The notes beneath the pieces were generated by a model. That model saw nothing but the letters and a program-made list of their open reading frames with translations. It was not told the origin of the DNA and made no database searches. The position numbers and the translations under genes were made by a program. From the NCBI RefSeq assembly GCF_040518285.1, contig NZ_CP155449.1, forward strand, positions 744,001 through 808,000: a stretch of DNA of 64,000 nucleotides. Direction: 5' to 3'. Below, in pieces: positions 53,571 to 61,783 of the stretch. Positions within the stretch are counted from its first letter, which is position 1, and every line of letters begins with the position of its first letter. Source of the stretch: Knoellia sp. S7-12. GTDB taxonomy: Bacteria > Actinomycetota > Actinomycetes > Actinomycetales > Dermatophilaceae.

Positions 53571-54821
53571 ATGGCCACGGCGGAGCCGGACCGCGCCACG
53601 ATGCCCGACGTTGGATGGCGTTTCCTCCTGCTCTACACGCTGGCCTACATGAGTACCTGCCTGGTGTTCCTCGCACCGCTGTTGGTGACCTTGGCCCTGA
53701 AGGTGAACTCGCTCGTCGGGCTCGAACGTGCGCCAAACAGCCTTGCGCTCGTCGCCGGCATTGGTGCCGCTGTGGCAGTGGTCGCCAACCCGTTCTTCGG
53801 CAAGCTCAGTGACCGCACCACCTCGCAGCTCGGCATGCGCCGCCCCTGGATCGTGGCCGGACTCACGGCTGGCTCTGTGGGCGTCCTCATCGTCGCGCTG
53901 GCGCCGACCATCCCGCTGGTCCTGCTGGGATGGTGCGTGGCGCAGCTGGGGTTCAACGCGCTGCTGGCCACAATGGTCGCAGTGCTGCCCGACCAGGTGC
54001 CGGCCACGCAGCGTGGGATGGTGGCAGGAGTTCTTGGGGTGTGCCTTCCGGTCGCCTCGGTGGCGGGCACGTTTCTCGTCAAGCTGTTCACCGGCCACAT
54101 GCTCGCGATGTTTCTCGTGCCCTGCCTCGTCGGCGGGATCTTCATCGTGCTCTTCGCCGTGACGTTGGCGGATCGTCGACTGGACCGGGCGGACAGGCCG
54201 CCGTGGTCGGTGCGAGAGCTGGCCATCACCTTCTGGGTCGACCCGCGCCGGAGCCCGGACTTCGCATGGGCTTTCGCCAGCCGTTTCATGTTCGTCCTGG
54301 CCTTCGCCTTCCTGACCACATACCAGGCGTACTACCTGCTGGACCACCTCGGGAGCGCCGAGGGCGCTGTACCGCAACAGGTCTTCCTCGGCACCCTCGT
54401 CCAGTCCGCCGTGATGGTTGCCGCGTCCCTGCTCGCCGGGAAGCTGTCCGACCGAACGGGACGGCGGAAGGCCTTCGTCGTCATCGCCTCCGCCATCTAC
54501 GGCGCGGCGATGTTCTTCATCGCCGCGGCCAGCAGCTTCAACGGTTTCCTCGTCGGCATGGCGGTCGGCGGGCTGGGCTTCGGGATGTACATGGCCGTCG
54601 ACCTTGCCCTCGTCGTGGACGTGCTTCCTGACCCCGATACCGCCGCGAAAGATCTCGGCGTACTGAACATCGCAGGTGCTCTCCCCAGCGCTGTCGCGCC
54701 GGCCGTCGCCCCGGTCATCCTTGCCATGAGTGGGGGCAGCTACGCGATGCTGTATGCCGTCGCCGGGGTTTGCGCGTTGCTCGCGGCCGCGGCGATCCTT
54801 CCTGTCAAAGGCGTGCGCTGA
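53571..54821 (+). CDS. MFS transporter
   Basis: A 416-residue, 12-helix transporter. FFGKLSDRTTSQLGMRRPWIVAG and LLAGKLSDRTGRRKAFVV are the paired cytoplasmic loop motifs. Topology and the GMRRPW loop suggest the sugar/cation-symporter-like branch, substrate unknown. ATG 53571 is chosen because it sits a few residues before the first helix; upstream in-frame sequence overlaps the divergent oxidoreductase gene. Confidence 0.87.
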   Translation: MATAEPDRATMPDVGWRFLLLYTLAYMSTCLVFLAPLLVTLALKVNSLVGLERAPNSLALVAGIGAAVAVVANPFFGKLSDRTTSQLGMRRPWIVAGLTAGSVGVLIVALAPTIPLVLLGWCVAQLGFNALLATMVAVLPDQVPATQRGMVAGVLGVCLPVASVAGTFLVKLFTGHMLAMFLVPCLVGGIFIVLFAVTLADRRLDRADRPPWSVRELAITFWVDPRRSPDFAWAFASRFMFVLAFAFLTTYQAYYLLDHLGSAEGAVPQQVFLGTLVQSAVMVAASLLAGKLSDRTGRRKAFVVIASAIYGAAMFFIAAASSFNGFLVGMAVGGLGFGMYMAVDLALVVDVLPDPDTAAKDLGVLNIAGALPSAVAPAVAPVILAMSGGSYAMLYAVAGVCALLAAAAILPVKGVR

Positions 54822-54891
54822 GGCTCGTCCGGGTCGCAGCAACAGTGCAACGGGCGGCACTGACACCCGCTGCAGGCATCGCATGCCGACC

Positions 54892-54960
54892 GGAACCACG
54901 GAGACGATGAACCGGTCCTTCCGCCGCCGCACGGCACCACACCAGGCCAGCACCGCAGCG
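54892..54960 (+). pseudogene. remnant of GlxA/AraC-type regulator C-terminus
   Basis: GTTETMNRSFRRR encoded from 54892 matches the last AraC-HTH helix of the intact regulator at 58627 (GTPETMNRAFRRR). No start or further homology is visible on this strand, so it is a gene scrap. A second scrap of the same type of protein lies at 55853-56083 on the other strand. Confidence 0.55.
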
Positions 54961-54992
54961 ACTTTCGACCAGACGACCGCGCCATCCGGACC

Positions 54993-55856
54993 TCAGAGCG
55001 GGGCCACGAGCTCCGCGCTGGTTCGCCAGAGTCGGGCGGCGACGTCCTGGTCGTAGCTGGGCTTCGAGGAGCGTTTCTGCTTGCCGTTGCGGAAGAACTG
55101 CCCCCGGACACCGTTCAGGTCCGGGCTGGAGGCGAGCAGGACCGACGTTGCTGCGCCCCGCTCGGGTGTCCGCATGAACGGGCGGACGAGGGGGACGAAC
55201 ACGCGTTGGGCGCGACCGGGGTCGTCGGCGCCGAACGCGGTGCGAACCACCCCGGGGTGCAACGCGTTCGCGGTGACGGAAGTCCCTCGGAGCCTGCGAG
55301 CGAGCTCGTGGGTGAACAGGACGTTGGCGAGCTTGGACTGGTTGTAGGCGCGGGCACCGGAGTAGCTCCGTTCGCCTTGCAGGTCGTCGAAGTCGATGCT
55401 CCCCATGGACTCCGCGTTGGAGGAGACCGTGACGACCCGACCGTCGGAGCTGTCCTTCAGCCGTTCCAGGAGAAGGGAGGTGAGCAGGAAGGGAGCGAGG
55501 TGGTTGATGGCGAAGGTGCGCTCGAGGCCGTCGTCGGTGACGTGCCGGGTGTTCCAGTAGCCACCGGCGTTGTTGATGAGGACGTCGATGCGGGGGAGGG
55601 TGTCGAGGAGCTCGGTGGCCAGCCGTCGGACCTGGGTCTGAGAGGACAGATCCGCGGTGTACGCGTCCACGTGGCTCTGGGTCGCGCCACGGATCTGGCC
55701 TGCGGCGTCCTCGGTCCGGATCCGGTCCCGCCCGACCACAGCGACGGTGGCGCCCATCTGTGCCAGGCGCTGGGCCGTGGCCCTGCCGATGCCGCCGCTG
55801 CTGCCCGTGACCACCACGGTGCGCCCAGCCATGCGGTCGGTACCGGTGTGCGTCAT
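54993..55856 (-). CDS. SDR-family oxidoreductase (retinol-dehydrogenase-like)
   Basis: A 287-residue SDR with TGSSGGIGRATA, VLINNAGG, TVSSNAES and the catalytic YNQSK intact. Length and the PGVVRTAFG segment suit the retinol dehydrogenase/WWOX-like branch, often annotated as acting on lipophilic aldehydes or ketones. ATG 55856 is used; the frame runs on to 55928 without family similarity. The gene is flanked on both sides by fragments of a GlxA-type regulator. Confidence 0.9.
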   Translation of the reverse strand: MTHTGTDRMAGRTVVVTGSSGGIGRATAQRLAQMGATVAVVGRDRIRTEDAAGQIRGATQSHVDAYTADLSSQTQVRRLATELLDTLPRIDVLINNAGGYWNTRHVTDDGLERTFAINHLAPFLLTSLLLERLKDSSDGRVVTVSSNAESMGSIDFDDLQGERSYSGARAYNQSKLANVLFTHELARRLRGTSVTANALHPGVVRTAFGADDPGRAQRVFVPLVRPFMRTPERGAATSVLLASSPDLNGVRGQFFRNGKQKRSSKPSYDQDVAARLWRTSAELVAPL

Positions 55857-56083
55857 GGCGTGGTCCTGGCTGTCGGGACGAGGGCGGGCGTGAGGTCGAT
55901 GCCGGCGGTGACTCCAGCGGAAGTCCACACGTTGCCGTCGTGGACATAGATGGCGTCCGGATCAACTGTCACGTCGGTGTAGGTGTCGCCGCGCAGTCCG
56001 CAGTCCGCCCAGTGCGTGGCGGCTCGTCGCCCGTCCAGAAGGCCGGCCGCGGCGAGGAGCGGTGGGTTGGGGATCTCAGCCAA
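55853..56083 (-). pseudogene. fragment of GlxA-type regulator (DJ-1/GATase1-like domain)
   Basis: Seventy-six codons whose residues 9-68 are nearly the same as the middle of the intact regulator at 58627 (shared runs include HWADCG, TYTDVTVDPDAIYV and NVWTSAGVTAGIDL). By eye about 49 of 58 positions agree. The N-terminal part and the whole AraC domain are missing. It ends at the start of the SDR gene. Confidence 0.7.
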
Positions 56084-56090
56084 GCTGGAA

Positions 56091-56642
56091 TCAGACGATG
56101 CTCGCGCCTACGATCAGGGCGGACATGAGCAGGCTTGCGAGGGCGCCAGTTGGGCGCGCGGAGGCCGGGAGGGCGTGCTCGATCCACGGCAGGTCGGGCC
56201 AGCGCAACGCTGCTTTGAGCGCGCCGGCGCTCACCAGTGCAACCAGGAGGAACCACACTGCCAGCGGTGTGGTGACCCAGTTCATGTTGAGCCACGCCAT
56301 GGCCAGGCCTGCCGCGGCTCCGCCGAAGCGACTGAGCAGCGCCCAGCGGCTCTTGGCGGCGAGCGGGCCGTGGGTCCTCCAGGCTCCCGTCGCGAACGCG
56401 GCGACGAGCCAAGCGATGGCGGCGATCTTCCAGTCGTCCAGAGCGTCGGTGACCAGCGCAACGACGGCGAACGTGGTCATCGCCCTCAGGTAGTCCACCC
56501 GGAGTATTTGGCGCGCCCGCTCCGGCATGGTGCCGTGGGACTGCGCGAGAGCCGTGATCAGGGCAGCCACGAATCCGATGGCCATGCCCAACGGAGCGTG
56601 CAGTGCCAAAGAGGCAGTGGTGGCGAGAACGATGTAGGTCAT
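56091..56642 (-). CDS. hypothetical multi-pass membrane protein
   Basis: A 183-residue protein with about five hydrophobic helices and no motif that I recognise. Its ATG overlaps the stop of the serine hydrolase gene (ATGA), so the two are made together and may act together at the membrane. Confidence 0.65.
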   Translation of the reverse strand: MTYIVLATTASLALHAPLGMAIGFVAALITALAQSHGTMPERARQILRVDYLRAMTTFAVVALVTDALDDWKIAAIAWLVAAFATGAWRTHGPLAAKSRWALLSRFGGAAAGLAMAWLNMNWVTTPLAVWFLLVALVSAGALKAALRWPDLPWIEHALPASARPTGALASLLMSALIVGASIV

Positions 56643-57760
56643 GACATGCCTCCGAGGAGAGTGAGTGCGGCGTCCTCGACCGGCGCTCTGGTATTGGACA
56701 GGATGATCACCGCTCGATGGTTGGCCCGGTCAAGCGCGATCGTCGCGCAGAAACCCCCTGTGGCGCCGCCGTGAAAGGTCACGGTCTTTGCGTCCAGCTG
56801 CATGGTGTTCCAGGCGTAGCCCACCCGGGTGCCGTGTCCTTGGTCCCATCGCGGGGTGAGGGCGGCCATGCCCGGTGCGCTGCCGTTCAGGAGCGCCGTC
56901 GCGTACGCCGTCATGTCTGCCACGGTCGAGCGCATCCCTCCCGCTGGCGCCCATGCGTGCGTGACCGACGCCTTGTGAGGTTGCCCGTCTGCGCCGTAAC
57001 CCTCCGACGCATCTGCCGGCAGGTCGCTACCCGTGATGGGAACAGTCGTGCTGCTCATGCCGAGCGGCCCGAAAATGCGCTGCTGCATCAGCTGGCGATA
57101 ATCGGTGTTGGCCACTGAGGCCAGGCCCTCGCCGAGCAGGGCGGTTCCCAGATTGGAATACGCGTAGCGCCCCCGGTTGGTCAGTCGCGCCGAGCGGGCC
57201 ACGTCGAGCAGGTCCGGGAGATTCTGCGTGAAAGCATCTCGGTGGGTCAGCAACCGCAGGTTCTCGGGAACCGTGGGGCTTGTCCCCACGCGAGGAAGCC
57301 CGGAGCGGTGGCTGGCGAGCTCTGCCAGTGTCACGTCCTCGACGGGAGTCCCGCGCACCGGCAACAGGTCACCCAGCTTGGTGTCTGCCGTGACCTCCCC
57401 GCGTGAGATGGCGTCTGCCAGCGCGGCGGAGGTGAACGTCTTGGTGACTGAACCGATCTCGTAGACGGTGGTTTCGTCGGCGCCGAAACCGGCATAGCGG
57501 ATCGTGCCGGCGTCGACGGTGGCGATGCTCACCACGTCCAGGGCGCCCCCCAGATGGGGAAGACTTTGGGCCGCCAGGTCCTGGTCCCCGGTCACCTGCG
57601 TCGACAGGGAGGGTACCCGCGGCATGAATGCGAGGCCCAGGAGTGCGACCAGCACCCCCATGATGGTTGCGACCACGACGCGGGCTGGGTTGGGGTGCCA
57701 CCCCGCGCTTGGAGCGACGTGAGGGTCGTGACCGGTGGGGCCGTCTCCGCCGGTGCTCAT
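56639..57760 (-). CDS. membrane-anchored serine hydrolase, beta-lactamase class C/esterase fold
   Basis: A 373-residue protein. An N-terminal membrane helix (VVVATIMGVLVALLGLAFM) is followed by a class C beta-lactamase-like domain with the nucleophile motif SVTK, the YSN motif in GRYAYSNLG and HGGATGG in place of KTG. Such proteins are D-aminopeptidases, esterases or penicillin-binding-like enzymes; true lactamase activity is less likely for an anchored protein lacking KTG. ATG 57760 is used; the upstream extension is not protein-like. Confidence 0.85.
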   Translation of the reverse strand: MSTGGDGPTGHDPHVAPSAGWHPNPARVVVATIMGVLVALLGLAFMPRVPSLSTQVTGDQDLAAQSLPHLGGALDVVSIATVDAGTIRYAGFGADETTVYEIGSVTKTFTSAALADAISRGEVTADTKLGDLLPVRGTPVEDVTLAELASHRSGLPRVGTSPTVPENLRLLTHRDAFTQNLPDLLDVARSARLTNRGRYAYSNLGTALLGEGLASVANTDYRQLMQQRIFGPLGMSSTTVPITGSDLPADASEGYGADGQPHKASVTHAWAPAGGMRSTVADMTAYATALLNGSAPGMAALTPRWDQGHGTRVGYAWNTMQLDAKTVTFHGGATGGFCATIALDRANHRAVIILSNTRAPVEDAALTLLGGMS

Positions 57761-57902
57761 CGGTTCGTCCGTTCTGCCGCGGAAGCGACCGCGACAAGAG
57801 CCCGCGGGGTCGGTGACGTCTGACGAACCGGTAGCGATGGCAGCAACTGGCGTCGGACCGAGATCTGGAACGCTGCGAAGGGATGGTTGTCGATGGGGGA
57901 CA

Positions 57903-58532
57903 TCAGCTGCACCTCTGTGCGTAGTAGGAACGGACGAGCTCGCCGATGTCGGCGGGCGCCTTCGCCGGAGAGCCGGCATCGAAGGGGGGTTGAGGGTCGT
58001 ACTCGAGGGCGAGCTGCACGGCTTGGGCGACAGCCGGGCCGTGGCTGAGGCCCAGGAGGGTCAGGGCCAGGTCGATGCCGGCAGAGGCACCGGCCGAGGT
58101 CAGGACCTTCCCGTTCTGCACGACCCGCTGCGCGCTGTAGGTGACGCCCGCGTCGTTCAGGCGCTGCGCTGACGCCCAGTGCGTGGCGGCCGTGCCGCCA
58201 TGCAGCGCGCCCGCGGCCGCGAGGTAGCTGGACCCGGTACCGACACTGAGCGTCCACGTCGTCGACGGGTGCACCATGCGGAGCCAGTCGACCAGCGCGG
58301 GGTCAGGGTCGCACGAACAGTCGCTGCCGGGGACGATGACCACGTCGGCGGACTGGACATCACCAAGGCGCGCGGACGCTTGGAGCGGGCAGAGCCCGGT
58401 GTCGTCGATGACGGGGCCGGCGGAGGTGGCCACGAACACGCTCTGGATGCCCGGTGCGGCGGCCAGAACCTGGAAGGTGCCCACCACGTCCAGCGCGGTG
58501 AACCGAGGGTAGAGCAGGTAGGCAATCTTCAT
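57903..58532 (-). CDS. DJ-1/PfpI-family protein lacking the nucleophile-elbow Cys
   Basis: A 209-residue DJ-1/PfpI protein of the isonitrile-hydratase-like group (MKIAYLLYPRFTALDVVG start). The nucleophile elbow, normally SVCTG, reads SVGTG, with the codon GGT for Gly. It therefore should not use the cysteine chemistry of the family. It is divergent from the GlxA/AraC regulator, which has the same domain with the Cys retained, and may be its target or partner. Confidence 0.82.
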   Translation of the reverse strand: MKIAYLLYPRFTALDVVGTFQVLAAAPGIQSVFVATSAGPVIDDTGLCPLQASARLGDVQSADVVIVPGSDCSCDPDPALVDWLRMVHPSTTWTLSVGTGSSYLAAAGALHGGTAATHWASAQRLNDAGVTYSAQRVVQNGKVLTSAGASAGIDLALTLLGLSHGPAVAQAVQLALEYDPQPPFDAGSPAKAPADIGELVRSYYAQRCS

Positions 58533-58626
58533 GAATTCAGCGTGTGGCCGCGCCGGTCGAGCCACAAGGACACATCCTTGACGATGACGGCCCTGCCCCG
58601 GCGTACCGTCGACGCATGGACACGCA

Positions 58627-59685
58627 ATGACCGAGGCGATGGCAGCACCCTCGAGCGAGGCGTGCCTCGAGCCATTCACCGAGCGGCGCGTGGTCATCGT
58701 GACCTTCGAGTCGGGGCAGATTCTCGATGTCACCGGGCCACTGGAGGTCTTCTCCCACGCCTCCCGCTTCCTGCCCTCGGTTCGCTACCGCACCCAGGTC
58801 GTGACGAACGGTGGCGGCCCCGTCGTCGCCAGCTGCGGACTTGAGTTCACGTCCTCAGCGGTCAGTAACGTCACCGAACCAATCGACACGCTGTTGGTGG
58901 CCGGTGGCGCCGGCATCGACACGGCCGTCGCGGATACCGAACTGCTCGACCAAATCCGACGACTCGCCGGTAACGCACGGCGCGTAACTTCTGTGTGTTC
59001 CGGCGCGTTCCTCCTGGCTGCAGCCGGGCTCCTCAATGGACGACGTGCCACCACGCACTGGGCGGACTGTGGGCTCCTCGAAAGCACCTACACCGACGTG
59101 ACCGTCGACCCCGACGCCATCTACGTCAACGATGGCAACGTGTGGACCTCCGCAGGAGTCACGGCCGGCATCGACCTAGCCCTCGCGCTGGTCGCCGACG
59201 ACCACGGACGTCAGGCCGCCGCCACCGTCGCGCGTCAGCTAGTCGTCTACCTCCAGCGCACCGGGGGTCAGGCTCAGTTCTCCGCGCTTCTTGCGGGACA
59301 GGCAGCTGCCACCGAACCGGTTCGCGACCTGTTGGCCTGGCTGCGAGACCACCTCACCGACGACCTTTCCATCGCAGCGCTCGCCCGGCAGATCAACCTC
59401 TCCGAACGGCAGTTCACCCGTGTGTTTAAGGCCGAGGTGGGAGCCACCGCAGCGGACCACGTCGAAGCGGTCCGGCTCGACTCCGCATGCCGGCTCCTCG
59501 AGAGCACCAACAGAACCATCGAACAGATCGCGAAGACTTGCGGTTTCGGCACACCCGAAACCATGAACCGGGCCTTTCGTAGGCGGCTCAACACCACCCC
59601 CGGCGAACATCGCCACCACTTCCGCGGAGACCAAGGTCTCCGGACCAATCCTGCAGACGAGCGGGCCAAGACCGCACAGCAGTAG
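58627..59685 (+). CDS. GlxA-family regulator: DJ-1-like domain plus AraC HTH
   Basis: A 352-residue transcriptional regulator. Residues about 20-190 form a class I glutamine-amidotransferase-like (DJ-1) domain with SVCSGAFLLAAAGLL, and residues about 235-335 hold two AraC-type HTH units (LSIAALARQINLSERQFTRVFK and IEQIAKTCGFGTPETMNRAFRRR). It probably senses a small molecule and controls the divergent DJ-1 gene and others. Two pieces of a close relative lie 3-4 kb away. An ATG further inside (58639) is an alternative. Confidence 0.92.
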   Translation: MTEAMAAPSSEACLEPFTERRVVIVTFESGQILDVTGPLEVFSHASRFLPSVRYRTQVVTNGGGPVVASCGLEFTSSAVSNVTEPIDTLLVAGGAGIDTAVADTELLDQIRRLAGNARRVTSVCSGAFLLAAAGLLNGRRATTHWADCGLLESTYTDVTVDPDAIYVNDGNVWTSAGVTAGIDLALALVADDHGRQAAATVARQLVVYLQRTGGQAQFSALLAGQAAATEPVRDLLAWLRDHLTDDLSIAALARQINLSERQFTRVFKAEVGATAADHVEAVRLDSACRLLESTNRTIEQIAKTCGFGTPETMNRAFRRRLNTTPGEHRHHFRGDQGLRTNPADERAKTAQQ

Positions 59686-60848
59686 GGCACATGCAGTGGT
59701 TTCGCTGATGTCGTCTGCTAACACACGGAAGGCTCGGGTCATGGACGCTGCCATGTAATGGGGCAAAGCGCAGACACTGCAGGCCGAGTGCGAGCCCCGA
59801 CTCCACAAGGCGGGGAGGGGGAGTCTGAGGACCCACACTCCGTGTCGTTGTCACGGGGCCAGCCGCTACACGTCGTGAGCGTGCTCCCAGCGTTGGCGCT
59901 AGTCCTTCTTGTGGTCGCCGGGCTCGTCCTCGCATCCCTATGGTTCACCGACTACCGTCATCCGTCCTTGCCGAGGCGTGGATCCTGGGAATCGTCGCCC
60001 TGAACACGGCTGCGGCGAGCGGAGGCCGTGAGGGCCCGCACGGGAGTCGGCTACATCCCAAGCTCGCACGCGTCCATGAAGCAGTTGCGCCACTTAGCTC
60101 TCGATTTCTTCTGACCAAGAGACATCCGCCCATAATGATCGACATCACCGATGGTCCAAGCGCGTCCCCGGGGTGCCGCGGTGGAACGAACCCGAACTTG
60201 CGCGATCTCGACGCGCGTTCGGCGGTGTTGCCCTTCGATTCCCGAAAGGGCGCGCTGACCTACGTCGACGCGGTCCCGTGAGGCTGAGTTGCCACTCGCC
60301 CTTTCACCCCAGTTCTTGTCCAAAGTCGGCCGGTAGACCGGTGGCCTGATCTCAATTCGACTGCGCCCGGCCGGGGCGCCTTACGGCGGGCGTTGTGGAG
60401 TTTGGCTGAGGTCTACGACTCGTGGCTGCCCAGCCCGGCCACGTCCACCTCACCACGCGAGCACAGGATCACTACCCCTCGGTCGAAAATGCCGCAGCCG
60501 GTGCGTGCACGGTCCCGGTAGGTCGACCCGTCCGGTCGCAATGAAGCATGGCGACTTAGGGGGTTGTAACGCCGCTTAGTCGATGCGCGGCAAGAACCTC
60601 GGCAGTGCGCTCCGTCGCAACGGCTGGGTGCAAGGAAGGCTGCACGGTCGCCGCCAGCGTCCTGACCCTCTTCAAGACCTAGGACGGAACCGAGAGCAGG
60701 AAACGCCGCCACATCCGACAGCGCGCGAAGCGCTGGGCTACCGAGCCGCCCGAGGTCTGACCCGGGCGCAGTCGAGTCTCAGTGAGTCGTCGCGGCGTGT
60801 GAGTGACGAGGTGTGACAGGTAGTCCGCCGACAGAGAGGGTAATAGTG
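59686..60848. other. 1.16-kb region without a recognisable gene
   Basis: Several frames of 70-115 codons are open on both strands, but none shows a ribosome site with family-like sequence. A short stem CCGGT-AG-ACCGG sits at 60330-60341. The stretch may be decayed accessory DNA between the GlxA locus and the ABC importer operon. Confidence 0.5.
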
Positions 60849-60861
60849 ATGATCTGATCAT
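60849..60861. promoter_or_regulatory. operator candidate upstream of sugar ABC operon
   Basis: ATGATC-T-GATCAT is a perfect 6-1-6 inverted repeat ending 5 bases before the -35 box. Its place and symmetry suit a repressor or activator of the importer operon, such as a GntR- or LacI-type protein not encoded in the window. Confidence 0.5.
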
Positions 60862-60866
60862 TTCTC

Positions 60867-60896
60867 TTGACCGAACGATCTTTCAGTCGCTACTGT
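60867..60896 (+). promoter_or_regulatory. promoter of sugar ABC operon, predicted leaderless start
   Basis: TTGACC (60867-60872) and TACTGT (60891-60896) are spaced by 18 bases. Seven bases after the -10 lies the A of ATG 60903, so transcription and translation probably begin at the same base, as is common in actinobacteria. Confidence 0.6.
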
Positions 60897-60902
60897 GTTC
60901 CT

Positions 60903-61769
60903 ATGAGTTCGATGACGACTACACAGATCCCACGTACGGCCGGACAGCCAGGCCGTGCCGTGGGCCTGTCCGGCCGCCCGACGTGGCCCTCGAGCATGCC
61001 TGGCCTGTGGGGTGTCTTGGCTTGGGTCATCGTTCTGTTGACCCTGACGCCGCTGGTCTGGCTGGTTAGTACAGCGCTGACTGGCGGCAACCCGGGTGCC
61101 TCCTTGGCCAACTTTCGCGAGGTTCTCGGCACCGGAGACTTCCTCGCTACATACGTCAACAGCTTGGTTGTCTCACTGTCAACGACCCTTTTCACGGTCG
61201 CGTTCGGGGTGACGAGTGGGTACACGCTCGCGCGCACCCGGACCCGGTCGACCCGGTGGATGGGCATCTGGATCGTCCTTGTTCGTATGGCGCCGCCGAT
61301 GGGGTTCGCGTTGCCGTTCTTCCTCATGATGCAGAAGCTGCAGTTGCTCGACACCTACCCAGCCCTCGTCCTTGTCTACCTCACTGTCACGTTGCCCTTC
61401 GCAACTTGGCTGATGGCGGGCTTCTTTCAAAGCATCCCGGTCGAGCTCGAAGAGGCAGCTCGCATCGATGGCTGCAGTCGAATTCGCGCCCTCTTCTCTG
61501 TCGTGCTTCCTGCAGCTCGACCCGGCATCGCCACCGTCGCGATCTTCTCCTTCATCGCGTCATGGAACGAATTCTTCTACCCCCTCGTCATCGCCGGACG
61601 CACCACAAAAACGGCCTCTCTTGCCCTGCAGGGCTACGTTTCCTCGGCTGGCATCGAAACCGGGCTTCTCTGCGCCGGTGCCGTGCTGGTTCTACTTCCC
61701 GCACTGCTGTTTACCGCCCTCGCCCAGAAAGGCCTTGTGCGTGGACTCACGCACGGGGCTGTCAAGTAA
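60903..61769 (+). CDS. carbohydrate ABC transporter permease (MalG type)
   Basis: A 288-residue inner-membrane permease with six helices and the EAA loop IPVELEEAARIDGCSRIRALFSVVLPAARPG, which contacts the ATPase. The C-terminus is short as in MalG-type subunits. ATG 60903 is chosen from the promoter position; the frame runs on upstream to 60867 only through the promoter. It is first in the operon, ahead of the binding protein, an unusual order. No ATPase gene is seen, which is normal where a shared MsiK-like ATPase is used. Confidence 0.9.
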   Translation: MSSMTTTQIPRTAGQPGRAVGLSGRPTWPSSMPGLWGVLAWVIVLLTLTPLVWLVSTALTGGNPGASLANFREVLGTGDFLATYVNSLVVSLSTTLFTVAFGVTSGYTLARTRTRSTRWMGIWIVLVRMAPPMGFALPFFLMMQKLQLLDTYPALVLVYLTVTLPFATWLMAGFFQSIPVELEEAARIDGCSRIRALFSVVLPAARPGIATVAIFSFIASWNEFFYPLVIAGRTTKTASLALQGYVSSAGIETGLLCAGAVLVLLPALLFTALAQKGLVRGLTHGAVK

Positions 61770-61783
61770 AAGGAGCTCGACCA

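Noticed and set aside
53364..54953. 529-codon minus-strand frame opposite the MFS gene
   Set aside because: Composition (Gly, Arg, His, Glu) and lack of motifs mark it as an antisense shadow.
59940..60281. 113-codon plus-strand frame in the gap before the sugar importer
   Set aside because: No ribosome site, no hydrophobic or motif structure, composition unlike neighbouring genes.
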